Assembly: GCF_014489635.1 (NCBI RefSeq)
Contig: NZ_CP060828.1
Coordinates: 1,054,001-1,118,000, forward strand
DNA length: 64,000 nucleotides
Direction: 5' to 3'
DNA from: Streptomyces roseirectus
Lineage (GTDB): Bacteria; Actinomycetota; Actinomycetes; Streptomycetales; Streptomycetaceae
In this document: piece by piece, positions 19,304 through 28,293 of the stretch
Numbering within the stretch: the stretch's first letter is position 1
Layout of the letters: each line of letters starts with the position of its first letter
Program-made: the position numbers and the translations under genes
The notes under the pieces: generated by a model
Told to the model about the DNA's origin: nothing
Database searches by the model: none
What the model saw: only the letters and a program-made list of their open reading frames with translations

Positions 19304-20158
19304 TCACCGAGTTGTGGTGTGCGCCGTCGTGGTGTGCGTCCGCCCGATCGGCACGATCAACGGCCGGTCCCCCACCGGGTCCTCGATGACCATCGCCTTC
19401 AACCCGAAGGCGTCGTCGAGGAGTTCGGCGGTGACGACGTCCCGGGGGTGCCCCTGCGCGAGGATCGCGCCGTCGCGCATCACCACGAGGTGGTCGCTGT
19501 AGCGGACGGCCAGGTTGAGGTCGTGCAGCACCATGACGACGGTCCGCCCGGCCTCGTGCAGGTCGTCGACGAGGTCGAGGACGTCGACGGCGTGCGCGAG
19601 GTCGAGATAGGTGGTCGGCTCGTCCAGGAGCAGCAGGTCGGTACCCTGAGCCAGCGTCATGGAGATCCACACACGCTGGCGCTGACCGCCCGACAGGGAG
19701 TCCACGGCCCGGTCGGCGAGGTCCAGGACGCCGGTCATCGCGAGGGCCTTCTCGACGACGTCGGCGTCGTCGGACGACCACTGCCTGAGCCAGCTCTGGT
19801 GCGGGTGCCGGCCGCGCGCGACCAGGTCGGACACCGTCAGCCCCTCGGGCGCGACCGGCGCCTGCGGCAGCAGCCCGAGCTTCTTGGCGACGTCCCGGGT
19901 CCTCAGGCGCGCGATGTCGTCGCCGTCCAGCACGACGGCGCCCTTGGTGGGCTTCAGCAGCCGCGACAGCGTCCTCAACAGGGTTGATTTCCCGCAGCCG
20001 TTGGGCCCGATGATCGTGGTGATGACGCCCGGCGGGACGACCACGTCGAGGCCGTCGATGACGGTCCGGCTGCCGTACCCGACCGTGACGCCCCTCGCGG
20101 CCAGCCGCGCCGTCGCGGTGGCCGGGGACTCGATCTCGGTGATGTGCTGAGCGACCAC
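19304..20158 (-). CDS. cchE: Iron-siderophore ABC importer ATPase (CchE)
   Basis: This 284-residue cytoplasmic ATPase belongs to the FepC/FecE group. It has Walker A GPNGCGKST, signature LSGGQRQR, Walker B LLLLDEPT, the D-loop and the H-loop MVLHDLN. It would energise the CchC-CchD permease for ferric coelichelin uptake. The GTG at 20158 was chosen because AGGGGG lies just upstream and an iron box is nearby. It has its own promoter region rather than directly overlapping cchD. Confidence 0.92.
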   Translation of the reverse strand: MVAQHITEIESPATATARLAARGVTVGYGSRTVIDGLDVVVPPGVITTIIGPNGCGKSTLLRTLSRLLKPTKGAVVLDGDDIARLRTRDVAKKLGLLPQAPVAPEGLTVSDLVARGRHPHQSWLRQWSSDDADVVEKALAMTGVLDLADRAVDSLSGGQRQRVWISMTLAQGTDLLLLDEPTTYLDLAHAVDVLDLVDDLHEAGRTVVMVLHDLNLAVRYSDHLVVMRDGAILAQGHPRDVVTAELLDDAFGLKAMVIEDPVGDRPLIVPIGRTHTTTAHTTTR

Positions 20159-20174
20159 AGGGCCCCCTAGATAT

Positions 20175-20193
20175 TTAGGTGTGCCTAACCTTT
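20175..20193. promoter_or_regulatory. Iron box upstream of cchE
   Basis: The left half TTAGGT and the core CCTAACCT match the iron-box consensus, about 14 of 19 positions overall. It lies 17 bp upstream of the cchE start, inside the 71-bp cchD-cchE gap. Confidence 0.7.
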
Positions 20194-20229
20194 GTACCAG
20201 CTGCTGCACGGCTGCTTCAGATCCGCCGG

Positions 20230-21291
20230 CTACTTCAGATTCGCCCGCACCAGCAGGTAGACGAGGAACGGCCCGCCGATCGCCGCCGTGATCACGCCGA
20301 CCGGCAGGGTCACCGGCAGCGCGGCCCGCGCGACGAGGTCGGCGCCGAGCAGCAGGACGGCCCCGAAGAGCCCGGAGGCCGCCAGCGGGGGCGTGGGGCA
20401 GCGGGCGAGCCGCATCGCGACCTGCGGCGCGACCAGCGCGACGAACGGGACGGGCCCGGCCGCGCTCACCGCGATCCCGGCCAGCAGGACGGCGCACAGC
20501 AGCAGCACGGCCCGCACGGCGCCGTAGCGCACCCCGAGGCCGGCCGCGACGTCGTCGCCGAAGTGCAGCGGCTTGAACTGGAAGGCGACGCAGGTGACCA
20601 CGAGCAGCAGGGCGAGCGTCCCCCACAGGGCGATCCACACCTCGTTCCACGACCGGTTGTCCAGCGAGCCCACCAGCCACGCCTGCGCGCGGGCGACGTC
20701 GCGGATGTCGGCCTTGACGAGCAGCCAGGTCGTGATCGCCTCCATGACCGCCGAGACGGAGATGCCGATCAGGATGAGCCGGAACCCGTCGACGCCACGC
20801 CGCCAGGCGAGGAAGTAGACGAGCAGCCCCGTCCCGAGCCCTCCGATCAGCGCGGCGGCCGACAGTCCGACGGCGTCGGAGATGGCCGTCGCCGCCCCGC
20901 CGGAGACCGTCACCAGGAACACCGCGACGGCGCTTGAGCCGCCGGTGATGCCGAGGATGTCGGGGCTGGCGAGGGGGTTGCGCGCGATGGACTGGGTGAG
21001 CGCCCCGGAGACGCCGAGCGCGATGCCGACGACGAGCCCGGCGAGGGCGCGCGGCATGCGCAGGTCCATGATGACGAACCTGTCGACCTGTTCGCCCCCG
21101 CCGAAGAGCGTCGCGACCACCCGGGAGAGGCTGATCGGGAAGTCGCCGATGGCGATGGACAGGCAGAACAGCAGGAAGGCCGCCGCCGCCAGCATCAGCG
21201 TGACCAGGGCGACCCAGGGCCGCCACACGAACGAGACCGTGCCGAGCCTGAGGCCCGGCGCAAGCGATGGCTTCAACTCTGTCCCGTTCAC
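20230..21291 (-). CDS. cchD: FecCD-family iron-siderophore permease (CchD)
   Basis: This 353-residue polytopic membrane protein has about ten hydrophobic segments. It carries the FecCD signatures RMPRALAGLVVGIALGVSG and NPLASPDILGITGG. It forms the import channel with CchC. The GTG start overlaps the cchC stop in a GTGA arrangement, so the two subunits are translationally coupled. Confidence 0.93.
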   Translation of the reverse strand: MNGTELKPSLAPGLRLGTVSFVWRPWVALVTLMLAAAAFLLFCLSIAIGDFPISLSRVVATLFGGGEQVDRFVIMDLRMPRALAGLVVGIALGVSGALTQSIARNPLASPDILGITGGSSAVAVFLVTVSGGAATAISDAVGLSAAALIGGLGTGLLVYFLAWRRGVDGFRLILIGISVSAVMEAITTWLLVKADIRDVARAQAWLVGSLDNRSWNEVWIALWGTLALLLVVTCVAFQFKPLHFGDDVAAGLGVRYGAVRAVLLLCAVLLAGIAVSAAGPVPFVALVAPQVAMRLARCPTPPLAASGLFGAVLLLGADLVARAALPVTLPVGVITAAIGGPFLVYLLVRANLK

Positions 21292-22346
21292 GCGTTCTTG
21301 AACTTTCCGAGCCAGACCAGGGCCGCGAAGAACGGCGCCCCAAGGAGCGCGACGACGACTCCGGCGTCCAGCTCCCCCGGCCGCACCACGAGCCGGCCCA
21401 CGATGTCGCAGACCAGCAGCACGAGCGCGCCGAGCAGCCCCGCGTACGGGACGAGCCAGCGGTAGTCGGGGCCGGTGAGGTAGCGGGCGATGTGGGCGAC
21501 CATCAGGCCGAGGAACGCGATCGGCCCGCACGCGGCGGTCGCGGCGCCCGCGAGGAGCGTGATCGCCACGATGCCGGTGATCCGGATCCGGGCGATGTGC
21601 ACGCCGAGTCCGCGCGCCACGTCGTCGCCGAGGTTGAGCAGGTTGATCGACGGCAGCGTGAACAGCGCCAGCAGCAGCCCGGCGGCGACGAACGCGCCGA
21701 CGGGCCGGATGACGTCGAAACCGACCCCGGCGACCGAGCCGGAGTTCCAGAACCGCAGGGCGTTCAGGGCCTGTTGGTCGCCGAGGGCGATCGCGGTGGT
21801 CATCGCGGCGAGGAACACGGTGATGCCCTGCCCGGCGAGGGCGAGAGTCAGCGGGTTCCCGGCGCCCCGGCCGATGCTGGAGAGCCCGAACACGACGACC
21901 CCGGCGAGCCCCGCGCCCAGGAACGCGAACCACATGTACTGGAAGGGGTCCGCGAGCCCGAACACCGAGACCGCGGTGACGACCGCGAAGGACGCGCCCG
22001 CGTTCACCCCGAGCAGCCCTGTGTCGGCGATGGGGTTGCGGGTGTAGCCCTGGATGAGGGCGCCGCCGACGCCGAGCGCGACGCCGGCGACGACCGCGAG
22101 CACCGTGCGGGGCACGCGGACCGTCCGGACGATGAGCCGGATCTCGGTGAGCCGCTGGTCGTCCTGCGGCCCGGAGACCAGGCCGTGCCACACCTCGCCG
22201 AGGCTGAGCGCCCGCGCCCCCACGGCCAGGGAGAGCGCCGAGGCGATCACGAGGATCACCACGAGGGTGGCCAAACCCACGACCCGGCGCCGGCGGGACG
22301 CCGCGATCCCGCCGGTCGCGGGGCGCGCAACTGTTGTCGTGCCCAT
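21288..22346 (-). CDS. cchC: FecCD-family iron-siderophore permease (CchC)
   Basis: This 352-residue membrane protein is the partner of CchD. It has the FecCD motifs RVPRTVLAVVAGVALGVGG and NPIADTGLLGVNAGA, and about ten transmembrane segments beginning near residue 22. It lies 60 bp downstream of cchB and overlaps cchD by 4 bp, so cchB-C-D are probably one transcript under the iron box at 23840-23858. Confidence 0.93.
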   Translation of the reverse strand: MGTTTVARPATGGIAASRRRRVVGLATLVVILVIASALSLAVGARALSLGEVWHGLVSGPQDDQRLTEIRLIVRTVRVPRTVLAVVAGVALGVGGALIQGYTRNPIADTGLLGVNAGASFAVVTAVSVFGLADPFQYMWFAFLGAGLAGVVVFGLSSIGRGAGNPLTLALAGQGITVFLAAMTTAIALGDQQALNALRFWNSGSVAGVGFDVIRPVGAFVAAGLLLALFTLPSINLLNLGDDVARGLGVHIARIRITGIVAITLLAGAATAACGPIAFLGLMVAHIARYLTGPDYRWLVPYAGLLGALVLLVCDIVGRLVVRPGELDAGVVVALLGAPFFAALVWLGKFKNA

Positions 22347-22406
22347 TCGTCGTACGTTATCTCTTCGGTCGGTCGGCGGTACGGTCGGCCGGGGGGTGTC
22401 CCGGTC

Positions 22407-23753
22407 TCAGCGTGCGGTGCCGTCGGCGACCGAACGGGCCTCGTCCGAGGCGGACTTGAGGCCCCGGTCGAGGAGCGAGTCCAGGATCTCGCCGACCCTG
22501 ATCGCCGTGTTGGACAGCAGCGACGAGGTGATGCCGTGGGTGTGCTCGGTGCCGCCCTGGAGGTAGATGCCGCAGCGGACGCCGGCTTCGGTGGCGATGC
22601 GGTAGTCGCGTTCGACGCGCACGCGGCCCTCGTCGTCGCGCAGGCAGCGCTCGGCGACGTCGCCGAGGAGGCCGAGGGGGTCGGCCTGGCGGTAGCCGGT
22701 GGCGAACACGACGACGTCCGCGTCGAGCCGGGTCTCCTCGCCGGTGACCAGGGAGGTCACGGTCGCGGTGACCTTGTCGCCGTGCTCCTCGACGCCGGTC
22801 AGGCGGGCCACGTTGAGGAACCGCAGGCGCTCGGTGCCGAGGACCTTCTCCTGGTACGACTGGCGGTACAGGTCGTCGATCAGGTCGATGTCGACCACGG
22901 AGTAGTTGGTGTTGCCGTGGTAGTCCATCAGGCGCCGTTTGACGTCCTCGGGGGCCTCGAAGTAGTCGTCGACGGCCTGCGGGTCGAAGATGCGGTTGGC
23001 GAAGGCGCTGTCGTCGGCGGGGCTGTAGCCGTAGCGGGAGAACACCGCGCAGACCTCCGCCTCGGGGAAGCGGCGGTGCAGGTAGGCGACGTTCTCGGCG
23101 GCGGACTGGCCGGCGCCGACGACGACGAACCGCTCGGGCTTGGTGCCCGCCAACCCCTCGACCTTGGCGAGGAGTTCGGAGTTGTGCCACAGGCGCTCGC
23201 CGCTGGTCACGCCGTCCGGCAGGAGGGGGCGCAGGCCGGTGCCGATGACGAGGTTGCGGGCGCGGTGGACGGCAAGGCCCTCGGGCGAGCGGACGGTGAC
23301 GTCGAGCCAGTCGACCTCGCCGTCCCTCAGCACCGGTTCGACGCCGACGACCTCGTGGCCGTAGGAGACCTGGTCGTCGACCTTCGCGGCGGCCCACTCG
23401 AAGTAGTCGTGGAACTCGACGCGCAGCGGGAACAGGCTCTTGTGGTTGATGAAGTCGATCAGCCGGCCCTTGCTCTGGAGGTAGCACAGGAAGCTGTACT
23501 CGCTCGCCGGGTTCCGGAGCGTCACCAGGTCCTTGAGGAAGGAGACCTGCATCGTCGCGTCGTCGATGAGCATGCCGCGGTGCCAGCCGAAGCGCGGCTG
23601 CTGCTCGAAGAAGTGGGCGGTCACCGCCTGCTCCCGGCCGACGCGGGCGTTGTGCTCGTCGAGTGCGATCGCCATGGCCACATTGGAGGGGCCGAAGCCG
23701 ATCCCAATGAGGTCGTGGACCAGTGGTGCGTCAGCAGGAAGCACCTGTGACAT
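22407..23753 (-). CDS. cchB: L-ornithine N5-monooxygenase (CchB)
   Basis: This 448-residue flavoenzyme is of the SidA/PvdA/IucD class. The FAD motif GIGFGPSN lies near residue 18, the NADPH motif GAGQSAAE in the middle, and the C-terminal ATGYR motif is present. It hydroxylates the side-chain nitrogen of ornithine using NADPH and oxygen, making the precursor used directly by NRPS module 3 and, after formylation by CchA, by module 1. It is divergent from cchA, with an iron box on its own side of the promoter region. Confidence 0.95.
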   Translation of the reverse strand: MSQVLPADAPLVHDLIGIGFGPSNVAMAIALDEHNARVGREQAVTAHFFEQQPRFGWHRGMLIDDATMQVSFLKDLVTLRNPASEYSFLCYLQSKGRLIDFINHKSLFPLRVEFHDYFEWAAAKVDDQVSYGHEVVGVEPVLRDGEVDWLDVTVRSPEGLAVHRARNLVIGTGLRPLLPDGVTSGERLWHNSELLAKVEGLAGTKPERFVVVGAGQSAAENVAYLHRRFPEAEVCAVFSRYGYSPADDSAFANRIFDPQAVDDYFEAPEDVKRRLMDYHGNTNYSVVDIDLIDDLYRQSYQEKVLGTERLRFLNVARLTGVEEHGDKVTATVTSLVTGEETRLDADVVVFATGYRQADPLGLLGDVAERCLRDDEGRVRVERDYRIATEAGVRCGIYLQGGTEHTHGITSSLLSNTAIRVGEILDSLLDRGLKSASDEARSVADGTAR

Positions 23754-23839
23754 GTCTCTCCCATCGTGCGGGCGGTCGCCATGGTGTCGGCGTGGGGGAA
23801 AGTGCGGAGGGCGGGCATGCCGAACAGGCGGCCCGAAAC

Positions 23840-23858
23840 TTAGGTGAGCCTAAGCTAA
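23840..23858. promoter_or_regulatory. Iron box upstream of cchB
   Basis: The sequence matches the iron-box consensus at about 16 of 19 positions (TTAGGT at the left, GCTAA at the right). It lies 87 bp upstream of cchB in the cchB-cchA divergent region. Confidence 0.82.
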
Positions 23859-23933
23859 TCCCGTGGAGCTGTCGATAGGGGTACCCCAGATCGGTTCGCT
23901 TCAACGGCCGATCACCTGGGGCCCGTTGAAAGC

Positions 23934-23952
23934 TAAGGTAAGCCTTGCTTTA
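23934..23952. promoter_or_regulatory. Weaker iron box upstream of cchA
   Basis: About 12 to 13 of 19 positions match the iron-box consensus, with TAAGGTAAGCCT well preserved. It lies 54 bp upstream of cchA. The weaker right half suggests lower repressor affinity than the cchB site. Confidence 0.6.
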
Positions 23953-24005
23953 CTGACTCCGGCGCTTCACCTGATCCGGCCAGCCCTGCCCCAAGGAGGA
24001 ACCCC

Positions 24006-24953
24006 ATGCGGGTCGTCATGTTCGGTTACCAGACCTGGGGGCACCGCACCCTCCAAGCCCTTCTGGACTCCGAGCACGACGTGGTGCTGGTCGTCACCCA
24101 CCCCAAGAGCGACCACGCCTACGAGAAGATCTGGAGCGACTCGGTCGCCGACCTCGCCGAGAAGCACGGCGTGCCGGTGCTGATCCGCAACCGGCCCGAC
24201 GACGAGGAGCTGTTCCAGGCCCTCAAGGACGCCGACCCGGACATCATCGTCGCCAACAACTGGCGTACCTGGATCCCGCCGCGCATCTTCGGCCTGCCCC
24301 GGCACGGCACGCTCAACATCCACGACTCGCTGCTGCCCAAGTACGCCGGGTTCTCCCCGCTGATCTGGGCGCTCATCAACGGCGAGAGCGAGGTGGGCGT
24401 CACCGCGCACATGATGAACGACGAGCTGGACGCCGGTGACATCGTCCGCCAGGAGTCCGTGGCCGTCGGGCCCACCGACACCACCACCGACCTCTTCCAC
24501 AAGACCGTCGACCTCATCGCGCCCGTCACGGTCGCGGCCCTCGCCGACATCGCCTCCGGCAAGACCGAGTTCACCCGGCAGGACCGCTCGCAGGCGACCT
24601 TCTTCCACAAGCGCGCCGAGACCGACGTCCGCATCGACTGGACCTGGCCCGCCGAGACCCTGGAGCGCCTGGTCCGCGCCCAGTCCGCGCCCTACCCCAG
24701 CGCCTTCACCTACCACAAGGGCAAGCGCCTGGAGATCCTGGCCTCCTTCGTCTCCACGGCCCGCTACGGCGGCACTCCCGGCCGCATCTTCTACCGCGAG
24801 GGCGACGGCGTCGTCATCGTCGCCGGCCCCGAGGCCCACTCCGGCCGCAACCACGGCCTCGCCGTCACCCGGGTCCGCACGGAGGACGGCCGCGAACTCG
24901 CGGCCACCGACTACTTCACCTCCATGGGCGGCTACCTCACCACCACCCCCTGA
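24006..24953 (+). CDS. cchA: N5-hydroxyornithine formyltransferase (CchA)
   Basis: This 315-residue protein resembles methionyl-tRNA formyltransferase. The N-terminal formyl-transfer domain has the NIHDSLLPKYAGFSP motif (about 99-113) with the catalytic histidine, and a downstream aspartate in DELDAGDIV. A C-terminal OB-like domain ends the protein. It formylates N5-hydroxyornithine from 10-formyl-tetrahydrofolate to make the module 1 substrate. AAGGAGG lies 7 bp before the ATG. It is divergent from cchB, and two hairpins follow its stop. Confidence 0.93.
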   Translation: MRVVMFGYQTWGHRTLQALLDSEHDVVLVVTHPKSDHAYEKIWSDSVADLAEKHGVPVLIRNRPDDEELFQALKDADPDIIVANNWRTWIPPRIFGLPRHGTLNIHDSLLPKYAGFSPLIWALINGESEVGVTAHMMNDELDAGDIVRQESVAVGPTDTTTDLFHKTVDLIAPVTVAALADIASGKTEFTRQDRSQATFFHKRAETDVRIDWTWPAETLERLVRAQSAPYPSAFTYHKGKRLEILASFVSTARYGGTPGRIFYREGDGVVIVAGPEAHSGRNHGLAVTRVRTEDGRELAATDYFTSMGGYLTTTP

Positions 24954-24956
24954 TCC

Positions 24957-24985
24957 GTCGGCCCCGGTACGGTCCCGGGGCCGAC
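24957..24985. terminator. Hairpin directly after cchA
   Basis: Perfect 11-bp GC-rich arms (24957-24967 and 24975-24985) flank a 7-base loop, 3 bp after the cchA stop. There is no T-run, which is common for actinobacterial terminators. Confidence 0.75.
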
Positions 24986-24988
24986 CGA

Positions 24989-25032
24989 CGATCGCCGTCG
25001 CCCCCGATCCCTGTCGGAGGCGACGGCGATCG
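24989..25032. terminator. Second hairpin after cchA
   Basis: Perfect 14-bp arms (24989-25002 and 25019-25032) flank a 16-base loop. With the preceding hairpin it forms a tandem terminator that closes the siderophore locus. Confidence 0.72.
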
Positions 25033-25089
25033 CCTTGGCACGCCCGGAGGCTGAGGCCAAGGCCAAGTTCCCGCCCTACGGTTGAGGCC

Positions 25090-25686
25090 ATGACAGAGTT
25101 CCCGCCCTTGCCGGGCCGTCCCGAGCCGGACAACCGCGAGACGTTCCGCCAGTGCCTCGCGCACCTGCTGCGCCTGCTCGGCCCCGACGCGGACCCCGCG
25201 GGGCATCAACGCACCGAGATCCGCAAGGCGCTCGCCCGGCGCCAACCCCTGCCGGAGGAGTTCTTCGTCCCCCTCATCGAGGCGGCGGTCCACGACCCCG
25301 ACCCCAGCTTCAACCGCCAGTTCGTCGAACCGGCCCTGCGGGCGTTCGGCAGGCGCCGGGTCCAGTCCGCGCTCCTCGACCGCCTGCGCACGGGCACCAA
25401 CCCCGAACGCGCCGGCGTGGCCCGCGCCTGGTACTGGACCGGGCTCCCCAAGGCGGCGCAGGACCGCGCGCCCGACGTGGTCGCCGCCTGGAACGAGGCC
25501 GCGCTGCGGGAGTTCGTCGGCAACGACGACCTCGACGTGCGGCGCTGTCTGATCCCCGGGCTGTGGCTGTACGCGCCGGCCCACTCCCCCGAGCTGCGCC
25601 CTCTCGTCGACCGGGCCGTGGCGATCGCCCGCGCCCACCCCGACGACTACATCCGCCACCGCGTCGATCATCAGGTGCACGGATAA
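25090..25686 (+). CDS. Conserved hypothetical protein, HEAT-repeat-like
   Basis: I do not recognise a function. The 198-residue soluble protein is helical and charged. Segments such as FVEPALRAFGRRRVQSALLD and VVAAWNEAALREF look like HEAT/ARM-type helical pairs. It has no signal peptide or membrane segment. The ATG at 25090 is the first plausible start; a weak GAGG lies just before it. It is likely monocistronic, 74 bp before the phosphatase gene. Confidence 0.7.
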   Translation: MTEFPPLPGRPEPDNRETFRQCLAHLLRLLGPDADPAGHQRTEIRKALARRQPLPEEFFVPLIEAAVHDPDPSFNRQFVEPALRAFGRRRVQSALLDRLRTGTNPERAGVARAWYWTGLPKAAQDRAPDVVAAWNEAALREFVGNDDLDVRRCLIPGLWLYAPAHSPELRPLVDRAVAIARAHPDDYIRHRVDHQVHG

Positions 25687-25760
25687 CGGCGGGGCGATTC
25701 CCCGGCGGGAGGGGTGGCTGCATACGGTATGACCAGATCATCACCTGCCCGGGAGTTCCG

Positions 25761-26891
25761 ATGTCCGGTAGCCGTCGTACGAGACCTGTCGAAGCCGCCG
25801 AGGCCGTGGGGCCGCCGGGGAACGTCCAGTTGGCGTTGGGCGTCGTGGGGTTGACGGTGCTGGTGGAGGCGTTGGGGGAGCTGTCCGGGTCGGCGGTGCT
25901 GCTGCTGGGGCTGCTGGTGTTCCTGCCGGGCGCGGCGGCGGCGCTGTGCACGGTGCGGCAGACCGCGTGGGTGGCGGGCTGGACGGCGGTGGTGGTGACC
26001 ACGACCGTGCTGACGCGCGGCCCCGCAGGCCACTGGCTCGACCGCGTCCTGCTGATCGTGATCACGATCACACTGGGCGTCGCCTCGACGTACGCCTGCG
26101 GCTACCGCATCCGCCGTGAACGCGAGATGCTGCGCCTGCGCTCGACGGCCGCCGCGATGCAGCGCCACATCCTGCACCCCCTCCCCCTGGTGACGTCCGA
26201 CGTCCTGGTGAGCGGCGTGTACGAGCCGCTGCAGGAGGACCGCCTGGTCGGCGGCGACATCTACGACGTCGTCGACTCCCCCTGGGGCACCCGGGTCCTG
26301 ATCGGCGACGTCCAGGGCAAGGGCCTCGCGGCGGTGGGCGCGGCGTTCGCGGTGATCGGCGCGTTCCGCGAGGCGGCCCACCGCGAGCCGACGCTCACCG
26401 CGCTGGTCGACGCGCTCGACGCCGCCGTCGTCCGCCACAACGTCTACGCCGGTGACACCGGCGAGGACGAGCGGTTCGTGACCGCGCTGATCCTCGGGAT
26501 CGACCGGGAGACGGAGACGCAGGCCGTCAACTGCGGCCATGTGCTGCCGTATCTGGTGCACGACGGCAAGGTCACCGTCCCGCAGCTCGACTCCGGCGTC
26601 CCGCTGGGCCTGTCCGAACTCGCCGCCGAGCCGACGACCGTCGGCTGGTTCGACTTCCCGCCCCACGCGACCCTCGTCCTCAGCACCGACGGCCTCACCG
26701 AGACCCGCGCCGCCAGCGGCGTCTTCTACCCGGCCGAGGACCGCCTCACCGCTCTGACCGCCCTGCCCGGCCTCTCCCCCACGACCCTCCCGCAGGCCCT
26801 GTACGACGACGCCCGCGCGTACGCCGGACACGGCGGCCGGCACGACGACGTCGCGATCCTCACCGTCCGCAGAGCACCGCGCCGCCCCTGA
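25761..26891 (+). CDS. Membrane SpoIIE/RsbU-type PP2C phosphatase
   Basis: This 376-residue protein has about four transmembrane segments in residues 25-120, a short linker helix (RREREMLRLRSTAAAMQ) and a C-terminal PPM phosphatase domain. The metal-binding aspartates are visible in GGDIYDVV, GDVQGKGLAA, STDGLTE and GGRHDDVAIL. Such enzymes dephosphorylate anti-sigma-factor antagonists or related regulators in response to a membrane signal. No antagonist or kinase gene is adjacent, so its partner is unknown. It has no PAS or GAF sensor. Confidence 0.88.
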   Translation: MSGSRRTRPVEAAEAVGPPGNVQLALGVVGLTVLVEALGELSGSAVLLLGLLVFLPGAAAALCTVRQTAWVAGWTAVVVTTTVLTRGPAGHWLDRVLLIVITITLGVASTYACGYRIRREREMLRLRSTAAAMQRHILHPLPLVTSDVLVSGVYEPLQEDRLVGGDIYDVVDSPWGTRVLIGDVQGKGLAAVGAAFAVIGAFREAAHREPTLTALVDALDAAVVRHNVYAGDTGEDERFVTALILGIDRETETQAVNCGHVLPYLVHDGKVTVPQLDSGVPLGLSELAAEPTTVGWFDFPPHATLVLSTDGLTETRAASGVFYPAEDRLTALTALPGLSPTTLPQALYDDARAYAGHGGRHDDVAILTVRRAPRRP

Positions 26892-26948
26892 ACATGACCT
26901 CCCCCGCGATGGGTATGTGCCAGTAACGGTACGGACTTTGGAGGGGCC

Positions 26949-27527
26949 GTGGAGTGGCAGACGGAGGAGTTCGGGTCGTCCCACGAAGGCAGGCCGCGCG
27001 CCCTGCTCGCGGACGGCACCGAACCCGGGCCGGTGTACTTCGACATCGGCAGCGGCGCCGAGATACCCAAGTCGACGGACTGGTGGGTGTACGACGGCAC
27101 CCTCGGCGCCCCCGAGGCCACCCACCTCCGCGCCGCCTGCACCTGCGGCTGGCGCGGCGACCGCCTCTACCCCCTCGACTGGACCGAGGTCTCCCGCCGC
27201 CACCCCTACGAGTACGACACCTCCGCCCTCTACGAGGACTGGACCCGCCACATCTCCGACGTCGAGTCCCGCTCGGTCCCCCTCCCCACCGACATCGAGG
27301 CGACCATCGAAGACCTGGACCGCAGACTCACCGCCCTCGCCGACCAGGCCCCCCTCGCCGCCCTCCGCGCCGTCACCTCCCTCGAACGCGTCACAGCCGA
27401 CGCCGGCCGCGAAGCCGCCTACAACATCCGCGCGGACGAACTCACCTGGGAAACCATCTCCAAGGCCCTCGGCCTCACCGAGGACGCCGCCCGCTCCTTG
27501 CTGTTCCGCTTCAGCTTCCGCAGGTGA
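26949..27527 (+). CDS. Unknown protein with C-terminal helix-turn-helix-like segment
   Basis: The function is not recognised. The 192-residue protein has an N-terminal beta-rich region with a CTCGWRG segment that could bind metal. A helical stretch follows, and a C-terminal segment (LTWETISKALGLTEDAARSLL) resembles a sigma-70 region 4-type helix-turn-helix. The GTG start follows GGAGGGG closely. It stands alone between the phosphatase and a non-coding stretch. Confidence 0.72.
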   Translation: MEWQTEEFGSSHEGRPRALLADGTEPGPVYFDIGSGAEIPKSTDWWVYDGTLGAPEATHLRAACTCGWRGDRLYPLDWTEVSRRHPYEYDTSALYEDWTRHISDVESRSVPLPTDIEATIEDLDRRLTALADQAPLAALRAVTSLERVTADAGREAAYNIRADELTWETISKALGLTEDAARSLLFRFSFRR

Positions 27528-27770
27528 CCGCAGAAGCTCCTGCCCCGGGGTCCGAGGACGATCCCGGTCGTGGCGAGCCGGTACTTCTCCTCCACAGCCG
27601 GACGCGAACCGTTCGACCTCGGGAGAGTAGCCATCCCCCGATTACGTACCTCGAACTTTTCAGGTTCCTCGCACTTCCCGTCCCGGCCAGCATGACCAGA
27701 GCAACGAGACACCCTGTCAAAGGGCGGCCTCCACAACAGCGGACGCCGCCCACGACCGAACGGGAAACGT

Positions 27771-28226
27771 ATGCGAACCAACACTCTGACCAGGACGTTA
27801 GTCGGCGCCGCCACGGCCGCCGCCCTCACCGCCGGAACACTGGCGGGCGCAAGCGTGGGCTTCGCGGCACCGGCACCGACCACGAAGACCGAGGCCACCG
27901 TACTCGCGACGGTCAACCTCGGCCTGACCACCGCCGAGGCGCGGAACGTCCAGCGCGCGCTCGCGGCCCGCTGGGGCTACGACGGCGCGATCGACGGCCT
28001 GCTCGGCACCGACAGCTGGAAGGCGATCCAGCGCTTCCTCCGGGCGGACTTCGGCTACACGGACAACATCGACGGGATCGTCGGCCCGAACACGATCAAG
28101 GCGTTGCAGCGCTTCCTCGCGCGGTTCTACGGCTACACCGACGCGATCGACGGCGACCCCGGTCCGAACACCCGGGCCGCGTTCAAGCGGATGGCCTCCT
28201 ACTGCCCCAACGCCTGCCTGCTCTGA
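27771..28226 (+). CDS. Small secreted protein with peptidoglycan-binding-like repeats
   Basis: This 151-residue protein has a Sec signal peptide (about residues 1-32, ending at GFAAPA). Three tandem copies follow of a motif related to PG_binding_1: YDGAIDGLLGTDSWKAIQRF, YTDNIDGIVGPNTIKALQRF and YTDAIDGDPGPNTRAAFKRM. There is no catalytic domain, and two cysteines sit at the extreme C-terminus. It may bind the cell wall. Codon 10 is TTA (27798-27800), so expression may depend on the bldA tRNA and hence on development. The 243 bp before it shows no other gene. Confidence 0.82.
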   Translation: MRTNTLTRTLVGAATAAALTAGTLAGASVGFAAPAPTTKTEATVLATVNLGLTTAEARNVQRALAARWGYDGAIDGLLGTDSWKAIQRFLRADFGYTDNIDGIVGPNTIKALQRFLARFYGYTDAIDGDPGPNTRAAFKRMASYCPNACLL

Positions 28227-28247
28227 ACCCACAGAGGCTGAACCCAC

Positions 28248-28277
28248 GGGGCGGTACGGGAAATCCCGTACCGCCCC
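28248..28277. terminator. Bidirectional terminator hairpin
   Basis: Near-perfect 14-base complementary arms (28248-28261 and 28264-28277) built on GGGGCGGTACGGG fold around a very short loop. It lies between convergent genes that stop at 28226 and 28294 and probably serves both. Confidence 0.82.
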
Positions 28278-28293
28278 TCACCCGTACCGCCCC

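Noticed and set aside
19304..21343. 679-residue frame extending cchE upstream
   Set aside because: The upstream part is an arginine-rich shadow of cchD; the GTG at 20158 with a ribosome site gives a normal-length ATPase.
20230..22191. 653-residue frame extending cchD upstream
   Set aside because: The extension is the out-of-frame shadow of cchC; the GTG at 21291 gives a normal 353-residue permease and a GTGA overlap.
27419..27931. Minus-strand frames in and around the spacer 27528-27770
   Set aside because: They extend into two real plus-strand genes, have no motif and no supported start; the spacer is best left non-coding.
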